Shown: piece by piece, positions 50,440 to 59,179 of the stretch
Layout: each line of letters begins with the position of its first letter
Numbering within the stretch: the first letter of the stretch is position 1
Assembly: GCA_016785955.1 (NCBI GenBank)
Contig: JAEUWH010000123.1
Span: 1 to 64,000 of the forward strand
Direction: 5' to 3'
Source of the DNA: Pseudobdellovibrionaceae bacterium
Lineage (GTDB): Bacteria; Bdellovibrionota; Bdellovibrionia; Bdellovibrionales; Bdellovibrionaceae
DNA length: 64,000 nt
Notes under the pieces: generated by a model
Databases searched by the model: none
What the model was told of the DNA's origin: nothing
What the model saw: only the letters and a program-made list of their open reading frames with translations
Position numbers and translations under genes: made by a program

Positions 50440-52182
50440 TTACGGATTTTCCTTAATTTGAAATTCAGCGCGTGCTTTTGTTAATTCGATTTGAAGGGTC
50501 TCGTTGCTCCAATTCAACTCCTGTTTCAGAATCTGACCGACTTGTCCCAGCACGTTTTCAGTTTCCATTTGATCAAGAGTTGCTAATCTAATTCGTCGAG
50601 CCAAGACATCGGTTATAGATCGGGCAGACTCGAATTTTATAGCGTAAAAAACCTCTGACCAAATGAAAGGATATTTTTTTGATATTCTTTGATGAAATGA
50701 CGGAGTGGTATCCAGCAGCAGCGATGCTCGGGAGCCATAAATACGATGTAAATTTAGAGCGATATCATCGTCCAGTCGGTATTTATCAGCTAGGGCTTTG
50801 TAATCATCACGGTTCCAATTTTGAGACCCGCTTAAAACTAGAGACGTTGTTTTCGAAGGCTCAAGCTGTGGGTCTCTGCCAAGTTGTTTCATTACTTGAT
50901 CAACAGCATGCTCTCCCATTATTCGATACGTTGTCCATTTACCACCCGTTAAGGTGATCAGACCGCTGGTTTCATTTTTATTAATAACATGATCACGTGC
51001 CAGTTGAGCGGTATCAGCCGCGTTGGGGTCCGAAACTAAAGGGCGAATCCCAGTCCAAAATGATTTTACATCCGAGCGATTAATCGGAGTTGTCAGATAT
51101 TGACTGACTTCTTTTACTAAGTAATCAACGTCGGCTTCTAGAGTTGTCGGTTTTTCTACGACATCAGCTTTACTGTCCGTTGTTCCAATGATTGTTTTAC
51201 CTTCCCATGGAAGGATAAAAAGAACACGGCCATCTGAAGTTTTAGGAATTAAGATTCCTGTGCTGGGCAGTGAAAAGTCTTTATTGACGATAAGATGTGT
51301 ACCGCTGGCACCAGAGATCATGGTTGGAACTGATGGATCATCCATTTGTCGGAGTTTGTCGGCAAAAGGACCTGTAGCATTGAGTATAACTTTTGCTTTG
51401 ATGGTATGAATTTCTCCGCTGAGTGTGTCTTGGGCATGAACGCCAATGATTCGATCTTTTTCTTTTTCAAATCCGATCACTCGCATGTGATTCAGGACGG
51501 AAGCTCCATGATCGGTTGCTGTCTGAGCCAGGCTGATGGCCAGCCTTGAGTCATTAAATTGGCCATCATAGTATACGACGCCACCTTTTAAATTTTTAGA
51601 GTTAATTTGCGGGTAAAGTTGCCTAATTTTTTTTGCACTTACAAAGTAGCTCCGTGGAAGTTTGCCTTTTTTACCGGCCAGTATATCGTACATTTTAAGA
51701 CCGGCCCAATAGTAGGGAACTTCTGGCCAATTATAAATCGGTGTCAACAAAGGCAGTGGATGAGCCAGATTGGGAGCATTTTTGATGACGGTTTCTCGCT
51801 CGTGGAGGGCATCGCGTATTAAGTTGTACAGAGTCTGATCCCAAGTGCGCTCGGAAAGTAATTTGCTCCAGAGCTGTTCTAGATAGCGGACGCCACCGTG
51901 AAGTAGTTTTGTAGATTTACTTGATGTTTCGGAGGCAAAATCGTCCGCCTCTAAAATCACTGTTTTAAGCCCTCGAGTAGCAGCATCGACACCAGATCCT
52001 AAGCCGGCACTGCCACCGCCAATAATGAGAACGTCATATTGTCTGTTGCTAACCGTAGAAATGATTTGCTCGCGCGGAATCCCTGTTTTGAGCTTTAGAC
52101 CATTGTAAAATTGAATACAAAAGGGATTGGCATAAGAGACAGTGACGCTGAATAAAATCAAAGCGAGCGCAATTATTTTCAT
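50440..52182 (-). CDS. Glycerol-3-phosphate dehydrogenase (GlpD-like) with signal-like N-terminus
   Basis: I use the ATG at 52182 (a TTG at 52200 also frames it), giving 580 residues. The core is FAD-dependent GlpD: DVLIIGGGSAGLGSGVDAATRGLKTVILEADDFASETSSKSTKLLHGGVRYLEQ is diagnostic. Before it sits an atypical ~50-residue extension starting MKIIALALILFSVTVSYANP, which reads as a cleavable signal peptide or membrane anchor. Known GlpD enzymes are inner-membrane-associated on the cytoplasmic side and start near the FAD motif. Export of a flavoprotein would need folding outside or Tat, and no twin arginine is seen. It is coupled to a sensor kinase. Confidence 0.85.
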   Translation of the reverse strand: MKIIALALILFSVTVSYANPFCIQFYNGLKLKTGIPREQIISTVSNRQYDVLIIGGGSAGLGSGVDAATRGLKTVILEADDFASETSSKSTKLLHGGVRYLEQLWSKLLSERTWDQTLYNLIRDALHERETVIKNAPNLAHPLPLLTPIYNWPEVPYYWAGLKMYDILAGKKGKLPRSYFVSAKKIRQLYPQINSKNLKGGVVYYDGQFNDSRLAISLAQTATDHGASVLNHMRVIGFEKEKDRIIGVHAQDTLSGEIHTIKAKVILNATGPFADKLRQMDDPSVPTMISGASGTHLIVNKDFSLPSTGILIPKTSDGRVLFILPWEGKTIIGTTDSKADVVEKPTTLEADVDYLVKEVSQYLTTPINRSDVKSFWTGIRPLVSDPNAADTAQLARDHVINKNETSGLITLTGGKWTTYRIMGEHAVDQVMKQLGRDPQLEPSKTTSLVLSGSQNWNRDDYKALADKYRLDDDIALNLHRIYGSRASLLLDTTPSFHQRISKKYPFIWSEVFYAIKFESARSITDVLARRIRLATLDQMETENVLGQVGQILKQELNWSNETLQIELTKARAEFQIKENP

Positions 52183-52420
52183 ACTGGCTTTAACAATCAA
52201 TTTTTGTGCCGAAAAAGGCCAGGCGCTTGGATCTTTATATTGATCTCAGCCTAGGCAAGTCTATTGGCCAAGTGCCAAAAGGCCGACTTTGTCTAAAAAG
52301 CGAACGATGACTGACAGCTGCGAAGAAGATGCTTTTAGCCTTTCCCTTCATTTCATCTCATCTCTAGGCTTGAGCAGAGGGGGGGCAATAGATTTTGGAG
52401 TAAAGTGTTCCAAAGCGGGG

Positions 52421-52732
52421 TCACTCGATTTCGTTCAGACCAAGAATTTTTTTACAAATCTGAATTTGGATATCAATTTCGCCTAAGGATTTCCGTAGTT
52501 GGCGAAGGTCCCGTTCGTCAAGTTCGCTCTCTAGGGCTTTTGTAACAATGGGATGTTTTTTCAGCCATTGTCCTTGCCGGGCGGCATAGGTTTCTGGGAT
52601 ACCCGAACGAAAAGCGGCTTGCTTGGCATTGCCGTCGTCAAGGAATTCAACAATAAACTTTAGGGTTTCTAAGGTTAACAGGTGTCTGTGCGCTTTTAGC
52701 CGTGAAGAAAATCCCATTTGCCGAATTCTCAT
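52421..52732 (-). CDS. Terminase-small-subunit-like DNA-binding protein
   Basis: 103 residues. LETLKFIVEFLDDGNAKQAAFRSGIPETYAARQGQWLKKHPIVTKALESEL matches the N-terminal helical DNA-binding pattern of phage terminase small subunits (FVxEYLxDxNxxxAAxRAGxxxxxAxxxGxxLLxxPxV). The rest is charged helix. There are no other phage genes nearby, so it may be a domesticated or orphan gene. GGAGA precedes the ATG. Family likeness is from memory. Confidence 0.6.
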   Translation of the reverse strand: MRIRQMGFSSRLKAHRHLLTLETLKFIVEFLDDGNAKQAAFRSGIPETYAARQGQWLKKHPIVTKALESELDERDLRQLRKSLGEIDIQIQICKKILGLNEIE

Positions 52733-52792
52733 GAACGTCTCCTTGACTGTTATCTGCTTGGAATATAGTCCCTTTCTAAAGGTTAGGGTATC

Positions 52793-53923
52793 ATGAACTC
52801 ATTTTCTCAATTCAATTTATTGTCCAGTTTACAAGCCTCATTAAAAGAAATGAAATTTAAGGAGCCCACCGAGATTCAGAATCGTGCGGTTCCGGCATTA
52901 CTGTCGGGAAAGTCAATCGTTGGGGTTTCAGAGACCGGCAGTGGTAAGACGTTGGCTTATGCTTTGCCCTTGCTTCATACGCTTAAGAAGCTTGAAAACG
53001 ATGGTGATCCTGTAAAGAACGAACGACACCCGCGTGCAGTGGTCGTGGTGCCTACCCGAGAGCTGGGCGAGCAAGTTTCCAAGGTATTTAAACCATTCAC
53101 ACACACAACCCGTTTACGCGTTCGCACCGTATTGGGTGGAACGGCATTGGACGTAGCTAAACGCAATGTCAGTGGCGCATTTGAAATTCTAGTCGCCACA
53201 CCTGGGCGTTTAGTTCAGTTGATTGAGATGAGTTTGGTGAACCTGGGTGATGTTCGATTTTTAATATTTGATGAAGCCGATCAGATGTTAGACCAAAGCT
53301 TTATGTCGGATGCGATGGCGATCGAAGAACAATGTCCGAACGAGTGCCATAAAGGATTATTTTCGGCGACGGTTTCTCCGGTTGTACAAGATCTGATTAA
53401 CAAATTATTTTCTGAGGCCGAGGTTCTACGCAGTTCGGGCAGTCAAAAGCTAGTACCAACTTTGAAAACCATCAATAAAACAGTGGTTGATGGTAAGCGC
53501 TTTCCCGTGATGCAAAAAATACTATCTGAGAAAGTTCAGGGCGGTACGCTGATTTTCACAAATACTCGTCAACAGTGTGACAGCTTGGCCGAGCAGTTAA
53601 AAAATAGTGGCTATAAATGTTTAATTTATCGTGGTGAAATGGATAAAGTGGAGCGACGTACAAATCTAAAAGCGTTTCGTGAAGGCAAGGTCGAGCTTTT
53701 GGTTGCCACAGATCTGGGGTCTCGGGGTTTGGACATCGAGCATGTCAGTCGGGTGATCAATTATCATTTGCCAAAAGAAATGGAAAACTACTTACACCGC
53801 GCGGGCCGGACAGCACGGGCCGGTCGCACCGGCTTGGTTATAAATTTTGTGACCGAGCGAGACGCTTCGATTATGAAGAAAATTGAAACGATACGTTCTA
53901 ATGGTGGTAAAAGAACCTCATAG
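52793..53923 (+). CDS. DEAD-box RNA helicase
   Basis: 376 residues with the two RecA domains only: Q motif (FKEPTEIQNRAVPALLSGKS), Walker A SETGSGKT, Ia PTRELGEQ, GG, TPGRLVQ, DEAD (DEADQMLDQ), SAT, then domain 2 with LIFTNTRQQ, VATDLGSRGLD and HRAGRTARAGRTG. No C-terminal extension, so a minimal RhlE-like helicase. It unwinds RNA and probably acts in ribosome assembly or RNA decay. Confidence 0.95.
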   Translation: MNSFSQFNLLSSLQASLKEMKFKEPTEIQNRAVPALLSGKSIVGVSETGSGKTLAYALPLLHTLKKLENDGDPVKNERHPRAVVVVPTRELGEQVSKVFKPFTHTTRLRVRTVLGGTALDVAKRNVSGAFEILVATPGRLVQLIEMSLVNLGDVRFLIFDEADQMLDQSFMSDAMAIEEQCPNECHKGLFSATVSPVVQDLINKLFSEAEVLRSSGSQKLVPTLKTINKTVVDGKRFPVMQKILSEKVQGGTLIFTNTRQQCDSLAEQLKNSGYKCLIYRGEMDKVERRTNLKAFREGKVELLVATDLGSRGLDIEHVSRVINYHLPKEMENYLHRAGRTARAGRTGLVINFVTERDASIMKKIETIRSNGGKRTS

Positions 53924-53954
53924 CGTATAGGGCGCTGAAGTTCAGTAATAAGCT

Positions 53955-54048
53955 AAATGCTATAAATGCTGCATTAAATGTTAAGTTAGATATTGAGCTA
54001 AATGTTAGATTAAGTGTTGGTCTAAATACTAAGCTAAATATTTAAACT
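53955..54048 (+). repeat. Degenerate 12-bp tandem repeats
   Basis: An AAATGTTAAGCT-like unit recurs with exact 12-base spacing at 53976, 53988, 54000, 54012, 54024 and 54036, with a looser copy to the left. It fills the gap between the helicase and radical SAM genes and ends just inside the latter's stop. No function is evident. Confidence 0.8.
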
Positions 54049-54974
54049 GAGTGGGGTGGTGTCGCCGCTGTTTCCGCGCGTTTCTGGCGTGTATTAAAGC
54101 GCTCGATATACTGACACCGCTGACAAAGCCCCTCGATTAGTTTTCGATTTTTAAATCCATTTAAGATAGCTTGTGATTTAGCGCTTGCGAGAATATCTAA
54201 GAGTGATTCATTTTCAATAGATCCTAGGGGAATTCGGCCCTCTTTGTCCAAACAGCATGGAACGACTTGTCCATCTACCAGAATCCCAAAATGTGAACTC
54301 AATCCATGACAGCGACCATGCGTTCCCAGTACTGGTGAATCCATAGACGGCCATATGAATTCAGTATCAAAATGCAAATAGAGTCTATTTTTTAAACGAA
54401 TGCTTTTCTTGGTGCGTACGTCGATTGTGGTATCAATGTGGACATCAAAATGTCGTTGAATACGCGTGAGCATGTCAAAATTTTGCGACGAGGCTCCGCG
54501 CACGTCTTGTAAATTCCAAAGACGGAAATTGATATATAAATCAGGTCGTTCCACGAGAGCCTTATCTGCATAATTGAAAATACGTTGAAGGTAGTCACTG
54601 GGATCTCGATCAGGAAAATTGTCTGGAAAACTGTGTAGCGAAAAATTCACTTGCCGAAACGCGGGATTGAGTAGAAGTTCCGTGTGCTTCTCTCGCAGTA
54701 AAACGCCATTGGTAACGAAAAATATTTTTACGTCATGCTCATTGCAAATTTCAATCATTTCCGACAATTTTGGGTGGACTAGAGGATCACCCATTAGATG
54801 AAAGCATACTTGTTCGGTCAGTGGGGCGACCTGTCTGATGATTTTATGGAACAGATCCAGCGGCATCAGTTTTTTCGTGCGAATGACTTCGGGACAAAAA
54901 CTGCATTGAAGATTGCAGATGTTGCTGATTTCAATATTTACTTTACTAAAGCGTTTCGTGGGTGGTTTGGTCAC
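54042..54974 (-). CDS. Radical SAM/SPASM-domain protein
   Basis: 310 residues. The [4Fe-4S] radical SAM motif is NICNLQCSFC near residue 18-27. CFHLMGDPLVHPKLSEMI and FFVTNGVLLREKH continue the TIM-barrel core. Near the C-terminus cysteines in GRCHGLSS, VPCCLDKEG and GLCQRCQYIE form SPASM auxiliary cluster ligands. Substrates of the family range from peptides to small molecules; none can be assigned here. It is followed on its 3' side by the 12-bp repeats. Single gene. Confidence 0.9.
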   Translation of the reverse strand: MTKPPTKRFSKVNIEISNICNLQCSFCPEVIRTKKLMPLDLFHKIIRQVAPLTEQVCFHLMGDPLVHPKLSEMIEICNEHDVKIFFVTNGVLLREKHTELLLNPAFRQVNFSLHSFPDNFPDRDPSDYLQRIFNYADKALVERPDLYINFRLWNLQDVRGASSQNFDMLTRIQRHFDVHIDTTIDVRTKKSIRLKNRLYLHFDTEFIWPSMDSPVLGTHGRCHGLSSHFGILVDGQVVPCCLDKEGRIPLGSIENESLLDILASAKSQAILNGFKNRKLIEGLCQRCQYIERFNTRQKRAETAATPPHSV

Positions 54975-55005
54975 AAATGTCGTCTTACCGGATAATCAAA
55001 AAGTG

Positions 55006-55650
55006 TCAATTAATCAGCTGATAAATCACGATAAAATGTAAAATAGCCCCCACGATGGTGAAAAGATGAAACAGTTCGTGATAACCAAATATATGAGGAT
55101 AAATATGTGGTCGTTTTGTCGCGTAAAAAATAGATCCTATAGTGTAAACTACGCCGCCCGCAACGAGCAGCACAACTTTATTGGGCCCAAGAGAGCCAGA
55201 CAATTGAGAGACATAAGGCAGTGCCAACCAGCCCATGACCACGTAAAACAGGGCCGTCACGTATTTCGGAGCCTTCACCCAAAAAATCGATTGTAAAATT
55301 CCCGCTAAGGCGGACGCCCAGATAATCTTTAATAAAAAACCGCCATTTTTTTCGTCCAGTGCCAGTAGGCATATGGGCGTAAACGTTCCAGCGATCTGAA
55401 CAAATATAGCGGAATGGTCCAAACGCTTTAATAGGGCTCGAGATTTGGGTTGCCAATGAATGCGGTGGTAAATACTGCTCACACCGAGCATCATCAATAG
55501 TCCCAGCGAATAAACCAAAGCCGCTACGAATGTTATGGCGTGCGAGCTTTTTGCAACCAGCAGCACGCAGGCCCCGAGTGCAATAAAAAATGCTTCTTGA
55601 TGTAGGTAGCCGCGTAAACGCGGTTTTTGGATAGAAACTCTGTCGCTCAT
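55006..55650 (-). CDS. Hemolysin III / PAQR-family membrane protein (YqfA-like)
   Basis: 214 residues with seven membrane helices. The family motifs are present: GLLMMLGVSSIYHRIHW (SxxYH) near the third helix, RLDHSAIFVQIAGTFTPI (RxDH), and the metal-ligand GYHELFHLFTIVGAILHF. Despite the name, the PAQR fold suggests a membrane hydrolase. Function in bacteria is unclear. Divergent from the acetyltransferase gene. Confidence 0.9.
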   Translation of the reverse strand: MSDRVSIQKPRLRGYLHQEAFFIALGACVLLVAKSSHAITFVAALVYSLGLLMMLGVSSIYHRIHWQPKSRALLKRLDHSAIFVQIAGTFTPICLLALDEKNGGFLLKIIWASALAGILQSIFWVKAPKYVTALFYVVMGWLALPYVSQLSGSLGPNKVVLLVAGGVVYTIGSIFYATKRPHIYPHIFGYHELFHLFTIVGAILHFIVIYQLIN

Positions 55651-55770
55651 GAAACGGCACTATAGCCTTCTAATACATATTATGCAAAAGCGTTTTTTAG
55701 AAATTCAAGAACAAGTGTTGCCTAAAATGGTTAATACGCTAGTCTAATAGACATTCAAAATGGAAGTTAG

Positions 55771-56322
55771 ATGAAAATAGCAGAACAAAAATTCGTCCTA
55801 AAGAATTCTAAAAACGTCACTTTGCGATCGGCAGTTCCTGAGGACGCCGAAAATCTATTGCGGCATTTGGTTCAGTCCCACTCAGAGTCGTACCGGAATC
55901 TAAATAATCCTGGCGAATTTTGGGCACGCATGTCGGTTGAAGAGGAAAGAAAAATTCTTGCCGAAATGGATTCGGCAAAAAATAAATTTATGTTGGTGGC
56001 TCTGCATGAAGATGCGATCGTCGGTGGATTGGGTTTATTTGCGCAAACGGCCGAGTTCGTGAAGCAAAATGCATCTTTGGGAATGAGTATTCAGCGCGAG
56101 TTTTGTAATTCCGGTCTAGGTACAGAACTAATGAGACTGGCGCTTACGAAAGCGAAAATAGCGGGACTTCATCGCCTCGATTTGTTAGTAAGAACCTATA
56201 ATTTGGAAGGCATAGCCCTCTACGAAAAAATGGGGTTTCAACGAATTGGATTATTGAAAGAGATTGCCTTCGTTGATGGTCAATATGTCGATGAGTTTTC
56301 TTACCAACTTATTCTTAAGTAG
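55771..56322 (+). CDS. GNAT-family N-acetyltransferase
   Basis: 183 residues. The N-terminus (SKNVTLRSAVPEDAENLLRHLVQSHSES) and core GGLGLFAQTAEF, ASLGMSIQREFCNSGLGTELMRLAL (acetyl-CoA pyrophosphate loop) and RLDLLVRTYNLEGIALYEKMGF (NxxAxxxYEKxGF) mark a RimJ/RimL-like acetyltransferase of proteins or small amines. It is followed 6 bases on by the broken deacetylase gene. Confidence 0.92.
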   Translation: MKIAEQKFVLKNSKNVTLRSAVPEDAENLLRHLVQSHSESYRNLNNPGEFWARMSVEEERKILAEMDSAKNKFMLVALHEDAIVGGLGLFAQTAEFVKQNASLGMSIQREFCNSGLGTELMRLALTKAKIAGLHRLDLLVRTYNLEGIALYEKMGFQRIGLLKEIAFVDGQYVDEFSYQLILK

Positions 56323-56328
56323 GAGCGT

Positions 56329-56929
56329 ATGATAAATTTTTTTTTAATAGCGATACTTTTTTTTCTTCAATTTGGCCAAGCTAAGGAAATCAGTATCACG
56401 ATCGACGATCCCGAAGTAAAAGAAACACCGCTATTCGATTCTAAAAAAAGAAATCAGGAAATATTAAAAGCGTTGGATGCTCATCAAGTAAAAGCGGCGT
56501 TGTTTGTTTGCGGTATGAGAATTGATAATGCTGAGGGCAAAGACTTATTGAAGTCGTGGGATCAGAAGGGTCACCTTATTGGGAATCACACATACTCGCA
56601 CCTATATTTTCACTCGGACAGGAATAGTCTTGAAGTATTTAAATCCGACTTTCTAAAAGTAGAGGTTTTAATTAAAGATTTAAAAAATTTTTCAAGAATT
56701 TTTAGATTTCCGTATCTTAAAGAGGGTAACACGAATGAAAAGCGAGATGGTATGCGGGCGTTTTTAAAGGAGCACAAATACCAACATGGTTATGTCAGAT
56801 ATACTTCCGGCGGGGGAAAGCATCGTGTGGGCTTCGGCGAAACAGCAGGGTAAATATCTAGATCTTCTTCGTTATCCTGCCGAAGATGGCAAATACGAAA
56901 AAGACAGGATGGATAAGCTGGGCTTATAA
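56329..56929 (+). pseudogene. Polysaccharide deacetylase with internal deletion and frameshift
   Basis: The first frame (56329-56853) has a signal peptide and NodB-type motifs (ISITIDDPEV with the catalytic/metal aspartates, GNHTYSHLYFHS with the His pair, FRFPYLKEGN). It then runs out into SGGGKHRVGFGETAG and a stop. In another frame (about 56784-56929) the sequence resumes as the family's C-terminus: LPAGESIVWASAKQQGKYL, then LLRYPAEDG and MDKLGL with a proper stop. The middle third, normally about 100 residues, is missing. A deletion that also shifted the frame explains this. It would have modified a polysaccharide in the envelope. Confidence 0.8.
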
Positions 56930-57059
56930 GAGTATAAAAATTATTTACTCACTTTTTATCACGAAAGTGCGATAACATAAATGTAGATGAGATCTTTATT
57001 CTTGATATTTAGTTCTATTACCACTTTGACCACCCCATAGGGGTACATCAATTTCTTTT

Positions 57060-57089
57060 TTGCCTCGAGTGAGGCAAGCCAAATTTTTT
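57060..57089 (+). terminator. Possible terminator before the ThrRS-like gene
   Basis: TTGCCTC and GAGGCAA (57060-57066 and 57071-57077) form a 7-bp stem with a 4-base loop, followed 6 bases later by a T-run (57084-57089). It could end the upstream transcript or act as an attenuator for the synthetase gene. No T-box motifs were seen. Confidence 0.4.
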
Positions 57090-57182
57090 ATATTAAACAA
57101 ATATTCAGAATCTAGGACTGAACCTTTTGTTCAATCTGGTTCTATAAAATTTTAAAAATAGGAAGATATTAAGGAGATATTT

Positions 57183-58400
57183 ATGTCTTTTCAATTTGAT
57201 CATCGGTCATTAGCTGATGAAATGGAGATCTTTTTTCTAAATGAAGAAATCGGTGCGGGATTGCCAGTGTGGTTGCCAAACGGAGTCGCTATTCGGGACA
57301 GTTTGGAAGCCTTTATTCGCCGACAAGAAAATAAATACGGCTATCAACGAGTGGTTAGTCCACACTTGGGCAAAGCAAGTTTGTACGAACGTTCGGGGCA
57401 TTTGCGGGCATTTGAAGCTAATATGTATCCACCACTAAAAGGGATTGATGATAGTAATGATTACTATCTGAAACCGATGAACTGTCCTCACCATCATAAA
57501 ATATTCAGTGCATTGCCAAGAAGTTACCGTCAATTGCCTTTGCGGCTGGCCGAGTATGGACAAGTTTATCGCTTTGAAAACAGCGGTTCGTTAAAGGGGC
57601 TCAGTCGTGTGCGTGGGCTTTGTCAGAATGATGCTCATATCTATTTGGATCCAAAAGACGCCAAAGCAGAAATTTTATCCGTGCTAGAGCTGCATGAACA
57701 TTGCTATCAACAAATTGGTCTTAAGGGGTATCGCTATCGTTTATCAAAAAGTGATCCTGATCGACCAAATGATTTTGATGGCGCTGTTCAGAATTGGCAA
57801 CAGTGCGAGCAAATACTGCGTGAGTGTTTGATGGAAAAAAATCTGTCATATGTTGAGGCCATCGGAGAAGCGGCATTCTATGGGCCAAAGATTGACGTGC
57901 AGATAAAGATGAGTCACGGAGTGGAAGAGTCTATTTCCAGTGTCCAGTTGGATTTTAATTCGGGTGAAAAATTTGATCTGCATTTTGTTTCAGACTCGGG
58001 AGCAGCCAAGTCGCCATGGATTATCCATCGGGCTCCACTGGGCAGCCACGAGCGATTTGTGGCATTGCTGCTGGAATATTTCGATGGGGTGCTGCCAGGC
58101 TGGCTGGCGCCTATACAATTATATCTGTTACCGATTGGTGATGATGCAGTTAAATATGCAAATGATATTGCACACAGATTAGTAGAGAGAAATATTCGTG
58201 TTCATGTGGATCAAAATGCCGGCAGCTTGTCAAAACGAATTTTATTTGCTCATCGTCTGCGTCCTTTTTCCAAGCTTGTTATTGGTGAAAAAGAAATTTC
58301 CAGTGGAAAATTTATTTTACAATGTCGTCAGGGTGATAAAAGTTTAGAAATGTCACAGATAGAAGAATTTTTGGCAGCCAACGTGTTGGTTCCTGGATAG
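57183..58400 (+). CDS. Short threonyl-tRNA synthetase-like protein without editing domain
   Basis: 405 residues against about 640 for ThrRS: the TGS and editing domains are missing. The class II core is present. Zinc ligands match at MNCPHH (C101), AHIY (H152) and IIHRAPLGSHERF (H282), with C101 to H152 spaced as in E. coli. SRVRGLCQNDAH is the motif-2 loop and YGPKIDVQIK the threonine pocket. The C-terminal ~110 residues form the anticodon-binding domain (IQLYLLPIGDDAVKYANDIA). A strong GGAGAT site precedes the ATG. It may be a drug-resistant or stress-specific paralogue. Whether the genome has a full ThrRS is not visible here. Confidence 0.88.
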   Translation: MSFQFDHRSLADEMEIFFLNEEIGAGLPVWLPNGVAIRDSLEAFIRRQENKYGYQRVVSPHLGKASLYERSGHLRAFEANMYPPLKGIDDSNDYYLKPMNCPHHHKIFSALPRSYRQLPLRLAEYGQVYRFENSGSLKGLSRVRGLCQNDAHIYLDPKDAKAEILSVLELHEHCYQQIGLKGYRYRLSKSDPDRPNDFDGAVQNWQQCEQILRECLMEKNLSYVEAIGEAAFYGPKIDVQIKMSHGVEESISSVQLDFNSGEKFDLHFVSDSGAAKSPWIIHRAPLGSHERFVALLLEYFDGVLPGWLAPIQLYLLPIGDDAVKYANDIAHRLVERNIRVHVDQNAGSLSKRILFAHRLRPFSKLVIGEKEISSGKFILQCRQGDKSLEMSQIEEFLAANVLVPG

Positions 58401-58570
58401 ACGTTTTCTGGAATTAGAATTTATTTAGTTGAGGGCATAAATCCCATATTTCAAGTGAATTGAGGTTTTTTGCCACTTTACAAGGTGCTCAGGTCTGTTG
58501 GATTCCAGCTGATCTGAGCCGACTTTTTGCACGCTTTGTAGAGGTGATTACGACTATCAAAGGAATGTAT

Positions 58571-58792
58571 ATGAATAATCAAAATGAATTTCAGTCAACC
58601 TCGCCTCAACAGTCATCGAGTGTCATTACCAACTCTAGGGATCGCGATGATAGACTTGCAACTAATAACCGACCGGAAGAGAAAGAAAAAAAGGATCATG
58701 GACCTAATCTTCCTGAAAAGGATTTGGATGTGAAACGTCCATCGACACCCAAAGTAGATCCGACTCAGAAGCAAGATATGGAAACTAACTAA
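58571..58792 (+). CDS. Small hydrophilic disordered protein
   Basis: The ATG at 58571 follows AAAGGA and gives 73 residues, almost wholly polar (starting MNNQNEFQSTSPQQSSSVIT, with PEEKEKKDHGPN in the middle). No hydrophobic core; similar in style and length to the protein at 42943-43164. It is 22 bases upstream of a GlsB-like gene, hinting at stress-response coexpression. Confidence 0.5.
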   Translation: MNNQNEFQSTSPQQSSSVITNSRDRDDRLATNNRPEEKEKKDHGPNLPEKDLDVKRPSTPKVDPTQKQDMETN

Positions 58793-58814
58793 TATTAAAA
58801 TTTAGGGAGAACTT

Positions 58815-59087
58815 ATGAATGTACTACTCTTTTTAGTTGTCGGTCTGTTCGCGGGCTGGATTGCAAGTTCGCTGATGAAGGGCCAAGGCATGGGACTTGT
58901 GGGAAATTTAGTTGTGGGCATGGTTGGTGCGTTTCTTGGCGGTTTACTTTTTGATATGGTTGGTGTGGTCACGCATGGGTTTTGGTCTTCCTTGGGTATG
59001 TCCGTTATTGGTGCGATGATATTTCTTTTCTTAATCGGTTTGATTTCAGGAAATTTCCTGGGGCGACGTCATTTCGGGCAATTTTAG
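58815..59087 (+). CDS. GlsB/YeaQ/YmgE-family membrane protein
   Basis: 90 residues with three hydrophobic helices. VLLFLVVGLFAGWIASSLMKGQGMGLVGNLVVGMVGAFLGG is the family's signature, and FLLIGLISGNFLGR-type sequence ends it. Also named transglycosylase-associated protein; often induced by envelope or general stress. Function unknown. GGGAG precedes the ATG. Confidence 0.9.
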   Translation: MNVLLFLVVGLFAGWIASSLMKGQGMGLVGNLVVGMVGAFLGGLLFDMVGVVTHGFWSSLGMSVIGAMIFLFLIGLISGNFLGRRHFGQF

Positions 59088-59179
59088 GTGATGTATGACT
59101 AGGATGCAGAAAAAAATCAGGTTTCAGATGTTTCTTCTTTCGTTGAAGATGTTTGTGATTACCTATAATATAAAGGCCA

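Noticed and set aside
56930-57182. T-box riboswitch for the synthetase gene
   Set aside because: The conserved T-box (AGGGUGGNACCGCG-type) sequence is absent; only simple hairpins are visible.
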